A stretch of 28,783 nt of DNA from CAYWJA01 sp964458485 (GCA_964458485.1 CAYWJA010000026.1:1-28783); one strand, 5' to 3'; positions 8,817 through 17,040 are shown, counted from the first letter of the stretch. Notes: generated by a model from the sequence alone, not told the origin. Translations and numbers: made by a program.

Positions 8817-10049
8817 ATGTTTATTAGTGAAGTAAAAAAATCATTGGCACTACTCCCATTATTCAAAAAAGTGGTAATTGGCGTATCTGGTGGTGCGGAT
8901 AGTGTTGCACTTGCGCATATTTTGAAAGAATTGGGATATGAGATTATTATTGCCCATCTAAATCATGGATTTCGAGATAAGGAAAGTGATGGGGATGAAA
9001 AATTTGTTAAAGATTTAGCACAAAAATGGAAAGTACCTTTTATTACATGTACAGTTAAAATTCCTAAAGAGGGTAATTTGGAGAATAAAAGCCGTATTAT
9101 TCGCTATCAATTTTTAGAGAGAGTACGCAAGGCACAAAAAGCTAAATTTATTGCAGTAGCACATCATGCGGATGATCAGATTGAAACAATTTTAATGCAT
9201 ATTAAAAGAGGTGCCGGGCTGCGTGGCATGTGTGGCATGAGACTAAGAAAAGATAAAATTATCCGACCACTTTTAATGGTTAAAAAAGATGAGCTACTAA
9301 CCCATCTGCGCAAAAATAAACTGACTTATAGAACCGATAAAACTAATTTTGACTTGAATTTTGAGCGCAACTTTGTTCGACATGTTGTCTTAAAAAATAT
9401 GGGGGATAATCTGGAAAAATTTGAACAAAAAATTCTATCCCTATCACTTGCGTCACAGGTAAAGTTGGAAAAACTGGAAAAAAGAGCAAAGAAATGGACT
9501 AAAGGCAACATTACAAATCGGACTTTTGATAAAGTGACCTTTTTAAAACTGCCGGGTGGTGTGCAGTCGGAGGTAATTTTTCAGCTAATCGGCTATCAGG
9601 ATATTTATAGCCATCATATTCAGGAAATAAAGGATCTGATTGATAAAGGTGCTACCGGCAAACAAAAAAAAGCCGGTCATTATACTTTTTGCATTGAATA
9701 CGACAAAATTAGATTTTATGAAGGTGTAAAAACGACTGTAATTCTAAAAAAACGCAAACTCACCAAACGCACTATTAAATGGGGTAATTTTAAAATTAAA
9801 TACACTGGATCTGACAAAATCTACGTCCGCCAATGGAAACCGGGTGATAAATTTCGACCCAGTGGCATGAAAGGCCATAAAAAATTGCAGGACTTTTTTG
9901 TAGATGCAAAAATTCCTCAATCGGAGAGGCAAAAAGTACCGATTATTGTGGATGGAAAGGGGGTAATTTTGGTGGTATCGGATATGCGTTTTTCAGAGAA
10001 AGGAAAAAGCTTGACAAATTTAATAAATATTACTAAAATAACATCATAA
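8817..10049 (+). CDS. tilS: tRNA(Ile)-lysidine synthase
   Basis: TilS converts C34 of the CAU-anticodon tRNA-Ile to lysidine using ATP and lysine, so that it reads AUA. The 410-residue protein has the PP-loop SGGADS at residues 24-29, then AHLNHGFRD, AHHADDQIET and RPLLMVKKDEL typical of the N-terminal N-type ATPase domain. NFxRNFVRHVVL follows, and then a C-terminal TilS domain (RQWKPGDKFRPSGMKG, KLQDFFVDAKIP). Length and motif order are normal. It probably heads an operon with the secreted protein 13 bp downstream. No Shine-Dalgarno sequence is present and the promoter implies a nearly leaderless transcript. Confidence 0.96.
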   Translation: MFISEVKKSLALLPLFKKVVIGVSGGADSVALAHILKELGYEIIIAHLNHGFRDKESDGDEKFVKDLAQKWKVPFITCTVKIPKEGNLENKSRIIRYQFLERVRKAQKAKFIAVAHHADDQIETILMHIKRGAGLRGMCGMRLRKDKIIRPLLMVKKDELLTHLRKNKLTYRTDKTNFDLNFERNFVRHVVLKNMGDNLEKFEQKILSLSLASQVKLEKLEKRAKKWTKGNITNRTFDKVTFLKLPGGVQSEVIFQLIGYQDIYSHHIQEIKDLIDKGATGKQKKAGHYTFCIEYDKIRFYEGVKTTVILKKRKLTKRTIKWGNFKIKYTGSDKIYVRQWKPGDKFRPSGMKGHKKLQDFFVDAKIPQSERQKVPIIVDGKGVILVVSDMRFSEKGKSLTNLINITKITS

Positions 10050-10062
10050 TAATCAAACTAAT

Positions 10063-10959
10063 ATGTTTAAGAAATTTATATTAAGTTTCATCATAGGTTT
10101 TTTAGCACTTTCCACATTCCAATCCGCAAATGCAGATGTATCTACACGCATTAAGGTAGATGATGCTTTTATAAATAATAGAAATATTGTAGTTACTCAT
10201 CCGGTAACAAATGAACAATATCTTTTATATTTAGGTAAAGGCTGTGGGCAGATGAAAGTTAAACAAAGTGTTTATTTAGTCCTAAATGGAGAATTAGATG
10301 GTAATAGCGATTATATAAAATCAGATGCTTATCATTATTGCGATATTAAAAAGGCTGATGCTTTTAATCAAAAATTATTCGTAAATTATACGTACATAAG
10401 TAATGATGAAGCACGTGTAATGGATGAAAAAGGGCAGGAATATTATATGGATTTTGACTACAGATGTTCTTCTATCAGGCGATATGAAGGTTATTATATT
10501 TATGCTTATGTATATAATTCTGAACTAAGTGCCAGCGATAGAATCCTACTTCCGGATATGGATGGTGAATGCTCTACTTATAATGTAAGAAAAATTCAAC
10601 GTAAAGCCAAAGTAGTTCAACAGAAAAAAGATGCAGCACCAGGTATGGCAGGTAATGTAAGAACTGTTCCTATGAATGGAAGTGTGGCACTTTATTGGAG
10701 CCGTGCATATGATGACATTGGCATTTCCCACTATGTAATTAGTTACAATAAGTACTATTTCGATTCAAAAGAAGTACCTTATGCAGATATGCCTAATAAA
10801 GTGTCGACAAATTCGACAACAACTTATTTTACTATAAGCGGGCTTGAAAATGATCAGTATTACTTCTTCCGCATAGTTGCTGTTGATACTAGTGGCAATG
10901 TGAGTTCGACGTGGAGTAGTGCTGTTATGGCGATGCCTAGGAGTGCTTATTCTTACTAA
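10063..10959 (+). CDS. Secreted protein with C-terminal fibronectin type III domain
   Basis: The 298-residue product begins with a clear signal peptide (FKKF, hydrophobic ILSFIIGFLALSTF, likely cleavage after SANA near residue 24). The middle (about 30-190) is a cysteine-containing, Tyr-rich domain that I do not recognise. Residues about 195-292 look like one fn3 domain: GSVALYWSRAYDDIGISHYV, then TYFTISGLENDQYYFFRIVA, then DTSGNVSS. An extracellular or envelope binding role is inferred. It starts 13 bp after tilS and is probably cotranscribed with it. The stop codon is followed at once by an ATTACAA-word palindrome. Confidence 0.8.
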   Translation: MFKKFILSFIIGFLALSTFQSANADVSTRIKVDDAFINNRNIVVTHPVTNEQYLLYLGKGCGQMKVKQSVYLVLNGELDGNSDYIKSDAYHYCDIKKADAFNQKLFVNYTYISNDEARVMDEKGQEYYMDFDYRCSSIRRYEGYYIYAYVYNSELSASDRILLPDMDGECSTYNVRKIQRKAKVVQQKKDAAPGMAGNVRTVPMNGSVALYWSRAYDDIGISHYVISYNKYYFDSKEVPYADMPNKVSTNSTTTYFTISGLENDQYYFFRIVAVDTSGNVSSTWSSAVMAMPRSAYSY

Positions 10960-11092
10960 ATTACAAAGCTGCGCATTACAAATATTACAAGAATTACAAA
11001 GTTTCATATTATAAAACTTTGCATTATTAAAAATAATTTTTGAAATTTTTGTAATATTAGCGTAAGCTAATCTTATAATCCTTGTAATAAAT
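10960..11092. repeat. ATTACAA word palindrome filling a spacer
   Basis: The left arm has ATTACAAAG, CATTACAAATATTACAAG and AATTACAAAG words. The right arm has the reverse words (TTTGCATTATT, TTTTTGTAATATTAG, CTTGTAATAA). It starts on the base after the stop codon at 10959 and reaches within a few bases of the ATG at 11098. A perfect hairpin ATTAGC-GTAA-GCTAAT lies inside it at 11056-11071. The same word family fills 16925-17040. Confidence 0.8.
11049..11079 (+). promoter_or_regulatory. Possible promoter of the coiled-coil gene
   Basis: A perfect -10 TATAAT (11074-11079) lies 18 bp before the ATG at 11098. The nearest -35-like hexamer is TTGTAA (11049-11054), with a long 19-bp spacer holding the ATTAGC-GTAA-GCTAAT hairpin. 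The -10 is convincing and the -35 is weak. Confidence 0.4.
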
Positions 11093-11097
11093 AAGCT

Positions 11098-11478
11098 ATG
11101 AAATCATTAAAATTCATCTTCAAATTAATCGTCATCGCCATAGCAATATACATTTTGTATCAATTGCCGATTTTTACTAAATATAAAGGTAATTTTAAGG
11201 CATCTGTATTAGATAAAGTAGACAATGTGACAACTGAATATAATCGAATTAAGGGAAAAGTAGTTGAGACAAAAAAGAAAGTTAACGAGACGAAAGATGC
11301 TGTAGTAGATATTTCAAATAAAGTTAAAGAAACAACAAAGGCTGCAGGAGAAGCTCTTGATACCGTTAATAAGACTGTTGATAGTTTAAATAAGGTTTTG
11401 GGGGGGAAAGAAGAGGAAAAAACTGATGCTAGTGAAACAACTAAGAAAAAGGAGACTGAGGAAATTAAGCCCGATTAA
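11098..11478 (+). CDS. Small membrane-anchored coiled-coil protein
   Basis: The 126-residue product has one N-terminal hydrophobic helix (about residues 8-26, FKLIVIAIAIYILYQLPIF). A long Lys/Glu/Val-rich helix (about 40-100) with repeated VKETKK / VNETKD / VKETTK-like heptads follows, then a charged disordered tail. This suggests an anchored protein with an extended coiled coil outside or inside the membrane. I cannot assign a family. It is separated from the preceding secreted-protein gene by a palindrome with its own -10 box. Confidence 0.7.
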   Translation: MKSLKFIFKLIVIAIAIYILYQLPIFTKYKGNFKASVLDKVDNVTTEYNRIKGKVVETKKKVNETKDAVVDISNKVKETTKAAGEALDTVNKTVDSLNKVLGGKEEEKTDASETTKKKETEEIKPD

Positions 11479-11490
11479 TTTTAAATTTTA

Positions 11491-11525
11491 AGTTTTAAAC
11501 GACAAAACTACTAATTATTAAAACT
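11491..11525. repeat. Inverted repeat AGTTTTAA between convergent genes
   Basis: AGTTTTAA (11491-11498) and TTAAAACT (11518-11525) are perfect complements in an AT-only spacer between a plus-strand gene ending at 11478 and a minus-strand gene ending at 11550. It may act as a weak bidirectional terminator, though the stem is all but GC-free. Confidence 0.4.
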
Positions 11526-11549
11526 AAATAAATATTTAGATAATCTTAT

Positions 11550-11813
11550 TTAATTTGGTAGTCGTAGCACTTGTACAATTGTGTCTCTTGATAGACACCA
11601 TTGAAAAACACCATAAGTCCATTGTCTAATTTGCATATCAAATTCCATATAAAATACCTGACCAGGCTTTTTTCCTAAATAGAAGCGTCTATGCAAATGT
11701 GGTTTATTCTCTGGCGGATCTACAATTTTCAATTCTGTACCTGGTGTTAATTGTGAAAGCTGGCATTTGTCTCCGATTTCTATTTGTGCATCTGTATTTT
11801 CTGATGTTTTCAT
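11550..11813 (-). CDS. Unrecognised 87-residue protein
   Basis: The small minus-strand frame starts 13 bp after the rsmE stop, in the same direction, so it is probably cotranscribed with rsmE. The product is hydrophilic, with GDKCQLSQLTPGTELKIVDP near the start and an aromatic patch (FYMEFDMQIRQWTYGVFQW) near the end. No signal peptide or membrane segment is seen. The pattern suggests a small beta-rich domain, but I recognise no family. The plausible length, co-orientation with rsmE and lack of a competing frame support it as real. Confidence 0.55.
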   Translation of the reverse strand: MKTSENTDAQIEIGDKCQLSQLTPGTELKIVDPPENKPHLHRRFYLGKKPGQVFYMEFDMQIRQWTYGVFQWCLSRDTIVQVLRLPN

Positions 11814-11826
11814 TCTACTGGGTTAA

Positions 11827-12537
11827 CTATTTATTCAACAAAACAATACTCAAAGCTGCAATCGATGCAGTTTCTGTGCGTAATATTCGTGGTCCAAAGC
11901 TAAAAAGGTGGGCTTTTTTGGCTATCGCGTAATCGATCTCCTTTTGGTCAAAACCGCCCTCCGGGCCTATGAAAATGTGGGCTTTTTTGGCTTTTTTTAT
12001 TTTAGGCAAATAATCTGCAAGTGTGTTGCCTTCTTCATATTCATAACCGATGTAGCAGTTTTTGACAGTGCTAACAATATCTTCAAAATTAACAGGATGG
12101 TGGATGGTTGGAATTTTAGTGCGCCTGCTTTGCTCTGTTGCTTCGATGGCAATTTTAAATAAACGATCAAACTTACTAATGCGATGTTTTTCGGTGTGAT
12201 TGGTAAGCAAAGGATAAATATGTGCAGCACCAATTTCAGTTGCTTTTTGTACTACTAATTCAAATAAAGCCGTCTTTTTAGGAATAGCTTGATATAAATG
12301 AATTTCAATTTCCGGTTCAGTTTTAGTTTTAATTTCTTCAATAAGATTGCCAAGTATCCTACGACTATTTATTTTTAAAACCTCAACCATAAATTCTTTC
12401 TCATTATCATCAAAAATAGTAAAACGACTGCCTTCTTTCATGCGTAAAACCTTAAGTGCCTGAAAGACAATCCTGTGATCGTGGATTTCGATAACTTTTG
12501 CTTTGATGTCTGGATTTTCGATGTAGAAACGTTGNNN
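11827..12537 (-). CDS. rsmE: 16S rRNA m3U1498 methyltransferase, start codon in the N gap
   Basis: RsmE methylates N3 of U1498 in 16S rRNA using S-adenosylmethionine. The C-terminal SPOUT domain is clear: IFIGPEGGFDQKEIDYA near residues 189-205 and FGPRILRTETASIAAL at the end. The first in-frame ATG (12439-12441) would cut off the RNA-binding N-terminus. Reading upstream gives QRFYIENPDIKAKVIEIHDH and then HRIVFQALKVLR, which is the canonical family start. The initial Met therefore falls at 12535-12537, inside the N run. The full length would be about 236 residues, normal for the family. It lies downstream of ftsK on the same strand. Confidence 0.92.
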   Translation of the reverse strand, partial: XQRFYIENPDIKAKVIEIHDHRIVFQALKVLRMKEGSRFTIFDDNEKEFMVEVLKINSRRILGNLIEEIKTKTEPEIEIHLYQAIPKKTALFELVVQKATEIGAAHIYPLLTNHTEKHRISKFDRLFKIAIEATEQSRRTKIPTIHHPVNFEDIVSTVKNCYIGYEYEEGNTLADYLPKIKKAKKAHIFIGPEGGFDQKEIDYAIAKKAHLFSFGPRILRTETASIAALSIVLLNK

Positions 12538-12544
12538 NNNNNNN
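12535..12544. other. Assembly gap of 10 N
   Basis: Ten N bases mark a scaffold join; the true gap size is unknown. It hides the start codon and leader of rsmE. The repeat words immediately to its right are a likely cause of the assembly break. Confidence 0.98.
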
Positions 12545-12734
12545 TTCGAATTGTGACCTATTCGCCTTCGACAAGCTCAGTCTCATGTGACCTAATTGTG
12601 ACCAGGCTTCCTCAACTTTGTTTCGTTAGCCGTTACCTAATAGTGTTTCTAGCTAGTTAAAACAATTGGGTAACGCGAACGTAGTGAGCTGGTCACGCAA
12701 AGCTGGTCACGTGAGCGAAGCGAACTGGTTACTA
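12545..12734. repeat. GTGACC / GGTCAC word palindrome between ftsK and rsmE
   Basis: The left half carries three GTGACC and one GTTACC. The right half carries GGTAAC, two AGCTGGTCACG and GGTTAC, giving a head-to-head arrangement. Inserted fragments include CCTTCGACAAGCTCAG (12560-12575) and GAGCGAAGCGAA (12713-12724, also at 15820-15831). The right arm reaches into the ftsK stop codon (12732-12734). Confidence 0.75.
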
Positions 12735-14921
12735 TTGTGCCTCTGCATTAATAAATATTTCCCTCGGCTTAGCTCCATTAGCTGGTCCGATCATCCCGTT
12801 TTCTTCGAGGATGTCTAGAATTCGGGCGGCGCGGGCGTAACCGATGCTAAGGCGTCTTTGTAAAAGAGATGCTGACGCTTTTCCTGTCTCTTTGATTACC
12901 TGCAGGGCATCATTATATAAAGTGTCCTGGCTTGCACCATTATTACCAGTTCCAACCATGCCTGTATCAACTCCACCAGACGGTACCGGAGCAGTTATTT
13001 CTTCATTATAAGTTGGCTCTGTTGTTAATTTTATGCGGTTAGTTACACGTTCAATTTCTTTACTAGATACAAATACACCCTGTACACGTATTGGACGACT
13101 CATATTGCCAGGTAAATAAAGCATATCCCCCATTCCGAGTAAATCTTCTGCGCCAATGCCATCGATGATGGTTCGGGAATCGATACCAGTTGTAACTGTA
13201 AAAGCTATGCGTGCTGGTATATTTGCCTTAATCACACCTGTAATAACATTCACGCTTGGTCGCTGGGTTGCAATTATAAGATGAATACCAACGGCACGAG
13301 CCATTTGTGCTATGCGGCAAATAACAGCTTCTGTTTCCTTCTTGGTTGCCTGCATCATTAAATCTGCCAATTCATCTATCACAATTACAATTTTATACAT
13401 TCTCTTCGATTCTGCCTTATTGTATTCTCCGATATTACGATAACCTTTTTCTGCAAACAATTGATATCTGCGATTCATTTCTCCAACCGCCCATTTAAGT
13501 GATGTATGTGCTTTATCTGCCTGTGTAATAACGGGTGTAAGGAGATGTGGAATACCATTATATGCAGTAAGTTCAACTCGCTTCGGATCTATCATTATAA
13601 ATTTAAGATCCTCTGGGGAATTCTGATATAAAAGGGAAAGCAAGAATGTATTCATTCCAACGGATTTACCAGAACCTGTAGCACCTGCTATCAGCAGATG
13701 AGGCATCGCAGCTAAATCGTCAACTACAGGCTGTCCGCTAACATCGCGGCCAATCGCAATAGTTAACTTAGATTTCATACTTTTAAATTCTTCGCCTTGT
13801 AGCATTTCTTTTAATCGAACCACCATTCGCTTTTCGTTAGGAACTTCAATGCCAACTAATGACTTACCGGGTATTGGTGCTTCTATACGTATAGATTTTG
13901 CAGCTAAAGCAAGGGAAATATCACTTTTTAATGCAGTTATTTTGGTAAGTTTTATACCCTCATAAGGCTTCAGCGTATATTGCATTACAGAAGGACCGAT
14001 ATTCACGTCCTTCATCATTACATCTATATTAAACTGAGCTAGTTTATCGCGGATTTTTTCCGCATTGGATTTTAATATTTTATCACTTACAAAAACCTGT
14101 GAGGTCGCATTACTTAAAAGGTTCATGGAAGGAAGTTCCCAGTCGCTATAATCTACTTCTTCTACCATTTTAGGCTCCTTTTTTTTGGCTTTACTTGGTG
14201 CTGATTTTTTAATTGTGACTTTAACTTCATCTTTTGGAACTGGTTTTATATCTAATTCTTTTACTATGTCTTTTTCTGCATCCTGGTCGATATTTGGCTT
14301 TACGATATTCAATTTTCCTCCATCGGACAGGCGTGTTTGCTTTCTGCCTGATTTTTTAGTTGAGAGTTTTATTCCTCGTTTTGGGACAAAGAACAGAAGG
14401 ATATTTTTTATTGAAATTTCAAATGTTATAAGAACTGCAATAATAAGGAGTGCACCCAAAAATACCTTAGCTCCTATATCGGATATAAAAATACGGAGAA
14501 GCACAGATGCAAGAAAGCCGATATATCCTCCAAATTGCTCAACATTATCCAGCATGTGATCCATGCCAGCCCTCATGTGGACAAGCCCGAGACCGGAGAA
14601 AATAAGCAGTACTATACCAAGATATCTGGTTGCGTCGAATTTAATGCGATGTGATACAAAAAGAGTAACACCGAGAAGTAGAAACAATACAGGTAATGCA
14701 TATGTTCCTATCCCGAAGATGAGACGAAGGTATTCATTGGTAAAATTACCAAGCATGCCTGCATTGCCGCTAATGACCAAGTAAAATATAGCTGCAAGGC
14801 CTATGTAAATAACAGCGCCAACTTCACGGGCTATTCCGGATTCAAGTTCTATTTTAAAATCCTTCTTGCGAAGCCTTGCTGTTTTTCTTTTAGAAATTAA
14901 TTTTTTACGTCTTCTTGCCAT
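12732..14921 (-). CDS. ftsK: DNA translocase FtsK/SpoIIIE
   Basis: FtsK pumps DNA at the division septum to resolve chromosome dimers and clear the closing septum. I start it at MARRRKKL (14919-14921): the earlier in-frame start would add 27 residues that cover the promoter. The 729 residues comprise a basic N-terminus, about four transmembrane helices (about 35-170), a Lys-rich linker and the motor. The motor has Walker A AGATGSGKS (Lys419), Walker B IVIVIDELADLMM and IATQRPSVNVITG. The C-terminal gamma winged helix (about 660-729) has LLQRRLSIGYARAARILDILE, which recognises KOPS-like DNA. AAAGAAAAACAG before the ATG is at best a weak ribosome site. Confidence 0.95.
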   Translation of the reverse strand: MARRRKKLISKRKTARLRKKDFKIELESGIAREVGAVIYIGLAAIFYLVISGNAGMLGNFTNEYLRLIFGIGTYALPVLFLLLGVTLFVSHRIKFDATRYLGIVLLIFSGLGLVHMRAGMDHMLDNVEQFGGYIGFLASVLLRIFISDIGAKVFLGALLIIAVLITFEISIKNILLFFVPKRGIKLSTKKSGRKQTRLSDGGKLNIVKPNIDQDAEKDIVKELDIKPVPKDEVKVTIKKSAPSKAKKKEPKMVEEVDYSDWELPSMNLLSNATSQVFVSDKILKSNAEKIRDKLAQFNIDVMMKDVNIGPSVMQYTLKPYEGIKLTKITALKSDISLALAAKSIRIEAPIPGKSLVGIEVPNEKRMVVRLKEMLQGEEFKSMKSKLTIAIGRDVSGQPVVDDLAAMPHLLIAGATGSGKSVGMNTFLLSLLYQNSPEDLKFIMIDPKRVELTAYNGIPHLLTPVITQADKAHTSLKWAVGEMNRRYQLFAEKGYRNIGEYNKAESKRMYKIVIVIDELADLMMQATKKETEAVICRIAQMARAVGIHLIIATQRPSVNVITGVIKANIPARIAFTVTTGIDSRTIIDGIGAEDLLGMGDMLYLPGNMSRPIRVQGVFVSSKEIERVTNRIKLTTEPTYNEEITAPVPSGGVDTGMVGTGNNGASQDTLYNDALQVIKETGKASASLLQRRLSIGYARAARILDILEENGMIGPANGAKPREIFINAEAQ

Positions 14922-14963
14922 CTGTTTTTCTTTATAGACTAAAAACCTTAATAATTTTAATAG

Positions 14964-14993
14964 ATTATACTCTAAAAAACAAGGTATCGTCAT
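14964..14993 (-). promoter_or_regulatory. ftsK promoter
   Basis: On the minus strand there is a perfect -10 TATAAT (14964-14969), an 18-bp spacer and a -35-like ATGACG (14988-14993). This supports the ftsK start at 14921 rather than the upstream in-frame ATG. CTTGACAA words lie immediately upstream. Confidence 0.55.
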
Positions 14994-14994
14994 G

Positions 14995-15036
14995 CTTGAC
15001 AATTTCTTGATAAAAATTTGTCAAGTTTTTGTCAAG
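14995..15036. promoter_or_regulatory. Operator-like CTTGACAA inverted repeats upstream of ftsK
   Basis: CTTGACAA (14995-15002) faces two copies of its complement TTGTCAAG (15018-15025 and 15029-15036), with a partial CTTGATAAA between them. The cluster abuts the ftsK -35 region. It could be an operator, a source of alternative -35 boxes (it contains TTGACA) or another word palindrome. Confidence 0.45.
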
Positions 15037-15080
15037 TTTCTAACAGCTAAAAAATAAAAGGTTGAGTATCTCTTTCTTAT

Positions 15081-15121
15081 CCTTACGAAAATACTATACT
15101 TTTGCTATATTTTTCGTAAGG
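15081..15121 (-). terminator. Hairpin after the lipoprotein gene
   Basis: CCTTACGAAAA (15081-15091) pairs perfectly with TTTTCGTAAGG (15111-15121), leaving a 19-base AT-rich loop. It begins 4 bp past the lipoprotein stop codon and lies upstream of ftsK. The stem is strong, but no clear T-run follows on the minus strand, so the terminator role is inferred from position. Confidence 0.5.
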
Positions 15122-15125
15122 GATA

Positions 15126-15578
15126 TTAATGCCCCTGTGATGCAAAATGAACTCCAAATGTCACTTCGTCGCCTTCACTCACGTGGCTGCCCTGAGATGG
15201 GGCTGGTTTAAATCCAGCTGGTGCTTCTGACTGAAACCAATAATAAGCTGGTGCTGCTACCGGGAAGCATCTTTTTTGGCCAGGTTTAAGTGGCGTCATT
15301 AGCAATCTCATAACACAATTTCTTACATCACCATACGGTGAGAAAACTTCACCAGTGAGTTCACCTGTAGTTATTACATTAGATCTTGTGCATATTGTGC
15401 CAGAATTTTCATCCGGATTTGGATTGCAGGTTGTGTTTGGCTCAGGGATATATTCCTCATCACCACATGCACTTGCAGCCAATAGCAATAATGGCAATAA
15501 AGCTGCCCTTACTACTATAGCAACGTGACGTCGGCCAGATGATTTATCGATATTATGTTCTGGAATATTTCGTGACAT
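15126..15578 (-). CDS. Small lipoprotein
   Basis: The 150-residue product has a lipoprotein signal: basic SSGRRHVAIVVR, hydrophobic AALLPLLLLAA, then lipobox ASAC with the modified Cys near residue 38. The mature part is an unrecognised domain of about 110 residues with four further Cys (TTCNPNP, TICTR, RNCVMRL, KRCFPVA), which could form two disulfides. It is Pro-rich, with AYYWFQSEAPAGFKPAP. Attachment to the outer face of a membrane is inferred. It has a perfect consensus promoter, the strongest in the window, so it may be highly expressed. The next gene downstream is ftsK, with a hairpin and separate promoter between them. Confidence 0.75.
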   Translation of the reverse strand: MSRNIPEHNIDKSSGRRHVAIVVRAALLPLLLLAASACGDEEYIPEPNTTCNPNPDENSGTICTRSNVITTGELTGEVFSPYGDVRNCVMRLLMTPLKPGQKRCFPVAAPAYYWFQSEAPAGFKPAPSQGSHVSEGDEVTFGVHFASQGH

Positions 15579-15604
15579 TTGAGGATTTTTAAGGAATGGA
15601 TATT

Positions 15605-15633
15605 ATTATAGTAAAAAAAATAAATTTTGTCAA
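15605..15633 (-). promoter_or_regulatory. Perfect consensus promoter of the lipoprotein gene
   Basis: On the minus strand TTGACA (15628-15633), a 17-bp spacer and TATAAT (15605-15610) match the sigma-70 consensus at all 12 positions. Transcription would start near 15598, with a leader of about 20 bases and no Shine-Dalgarno sequence. Confidence 0.85.
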
Positions 15634-15666
15634 TATCTTAACAATCACAGATAAAATAATACAAAT

Positions 15667-15831
15667 ATTTCGGATCTCAGATTTCAGATTTCGGATTCGA
15701 TTCTTTATTTTTCATTTTAGAATTTATCATTTACTGATATTTAATTAATAATATTGAGTACATGAAAAATACTAAATATAAAATGTGAATCTGAAATCTG
15801 AGATCTGAGATCCGAAATTGAGCGAAGCGAA
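15667..15831. repeat. TCTGAGAT / ATCTCAGA word palindrome
   Basis: Left arm 15667-15691 (ATTTCGGATCTCAGATTTCA and so on) is the reverse complement of right arm 15787-15818, except that the right arm has one extra CTGAGAT unit. GAGCGAAGCGAA (15820-15831) follows and directly abuts the stop codon of the AI-2E-family gene (15833-15835). About 95 bases of AT-rich sequence form the loop. Confidence 0.85.
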
Positions 15832-15832
15832 T

Positions 15833-16924
15833 CTATTTTTTCCTCAATACATTCTTATATTCCAAAGCATAAATATGAAGGAAGCCCAGTGTTAGGGTCA
15901 ATATGAATGGGCCGAAGATAAGACCTTTTATGCCGAATGCAAAAGCACCACCAAGTAAAACAAGGAGAACTGCTAATGGGTGCAGTGCGGCGGCGGATCC
16001 TATTAGATATGGCTTAACGATATTGTCTGCTGCACCAACAATTCCCGCACCCCAGAGAAATAAGAATATGGCGGAAATCCAATGGCCGGACATTGCTAAA
16101 GTTATTACCACAGGCACCCACACAAAAGAAGTTCCTAAATATGGGATCGGTGAAAGTAAAGCTGCAATTGCACCCCAAAACACTGCATTTTCTACTCCTA
16201 CTATGGCGAGTCCTAATCCCACAAGGAAGCCCTGAACAATTGCTGCGCCGAATATCCCATAAATTATACCACGACTTAGATATGAAAGTTTTCGTACTAA
16301 TGCATTTTTATATTTTTCTGAAAGAGGAGTAAGAGATTTTAAATAATTTACAAGCTTATCTCCATCTCTTAAAAAATAAAACATTGCCAATAAAAATATG
16401 AATGCGTGTAGTAAAAATAATGAAAGATTTTTTAGAATATTTGTAGTTTGACCAAGGATAATAGAGGTGATTTTTCCAAGTAAATCCTTAGATGCTGAAA
16501 TTACATCTGAGGTCGAAATAGGTGCATAACTACTTGCTTTATCAAGCCAATCCTTTAAAAAACTATTTTTTATAAGCGAAGGAATTAATGTAACATCTTT
16601 ATTTGTAAATTCATTAATTTTTGTACTTACAACAGTATATGCATCGGTTGCTTCGTTGGCCACAAGGAAGAAGAGTAATGTGAGTGGCGTTAAGATTAAT
16701 ATGGCCACAAGAAGTAAAGAGATCAGGGTAGATATACTGGAAGGAAAATGCAGCCTTTTGTATAGCATTTTATGCACAGGGTATACTCCTTGAACTATTA
16801 TGGCTGCTATAATAAGCGTGCCTATAAATGCGGAGGCAGCATAGATAAGGGCAAATAGCAAAACTAAAAGTACACCTATAAGGAAGTACTTTTCTATGCT
16901 GGTGTGGTTGTTATTTGTTGGCAT
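15833..16924 (-). CDS. AI-2E / PerM family membrane transporter
   Basis: The 363-residue protein has the pattern of the AI-2E transporter family: two close N-terminal helices (about 13-50), a third at about 60-85, a soluble stretch (about 90-150), then five or so helices to the C-terminus. Typical sequences include YGIFGAAIVQGFLVGLGLAIVG, LLSPIPYLGTSFVWVP and the Gly/Phe-rich end GGAFAFGIKGLIFGPFILT. Members are linked to autoinducer export, ion/proton antiport or unknown substrates; the substrate here cannot be told. It stands between word palindromes on both sides, so it is probably a single transcription unit. Confidence 0.9.
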   Translation of the reverse strand: MPTNNNHTSIEKYFLIGVLLVLLFALIYAASAFIGTLIIAAIIVQGVYPVHKMLYKRLHFPSSISTLISLLLVAILILTPLTLLFFLVANEATDAYTVVSTKINEFTNKDVTLIPSLIKNSFLKDWLDKASSYAPISTSDVISASKDLLGKITSIILGQTTNILKNLSLFLLHAFIFLLAMFYFLRDGDKLVNYLKSLTPLSEKYKNALVRKLSYLSRGIIYGIFGAAIVQGFLVGLGLAIVGVENAVFWGAIAALLSPIPYLGTSFVWVPVVITLAMSGHWISAIFLFLWGAGIVGAADNIVKPYLIGSAAALHPLAVLLVLLGGAFAFGIKGLIFGPFILTLTLGFLHIYALEYKNVLRKK

Positions 16925-17040
16925 ATTTTTATTATTACAAGATTCATTTCATTCATATTACAATAATTTTAAAAATTACAAAAATTAATCTTTGTAATGT
17001 CTCGACTTTGCAATGTGAAACTTTGTAATTTTTGTAATAA
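16925..17040. repeat. Second ATTACAA word palindrome
   Basis: ATTACAAG, ATTACAATAA and ATTACAAAAATTAA words occur first, then the reverse words CTTTGTAATG, CTTTGCAATG, CTTTGTAATT and TTTGTAATAA. The array begins a few bases from the AI-2E-family start codon. The vocabulary matches 10960-11092, so the two loci share a family despite lying 6 kb apart. Confidence 0.8.

Noticed and set aside
8488..8866. Two short minus-strand frames in the spacer before tilS
   Set aside because: They overlap palindromes, one runs into the tilS start, and their products show no plausible domain or initiation site.
14922..15002. Upstream in-frame start adding 27 residues to FtsK
   Set aside because: The extra stretch covers the -10 box at 14964-14969, while MARRRKKL is a typical basic FtsK start.
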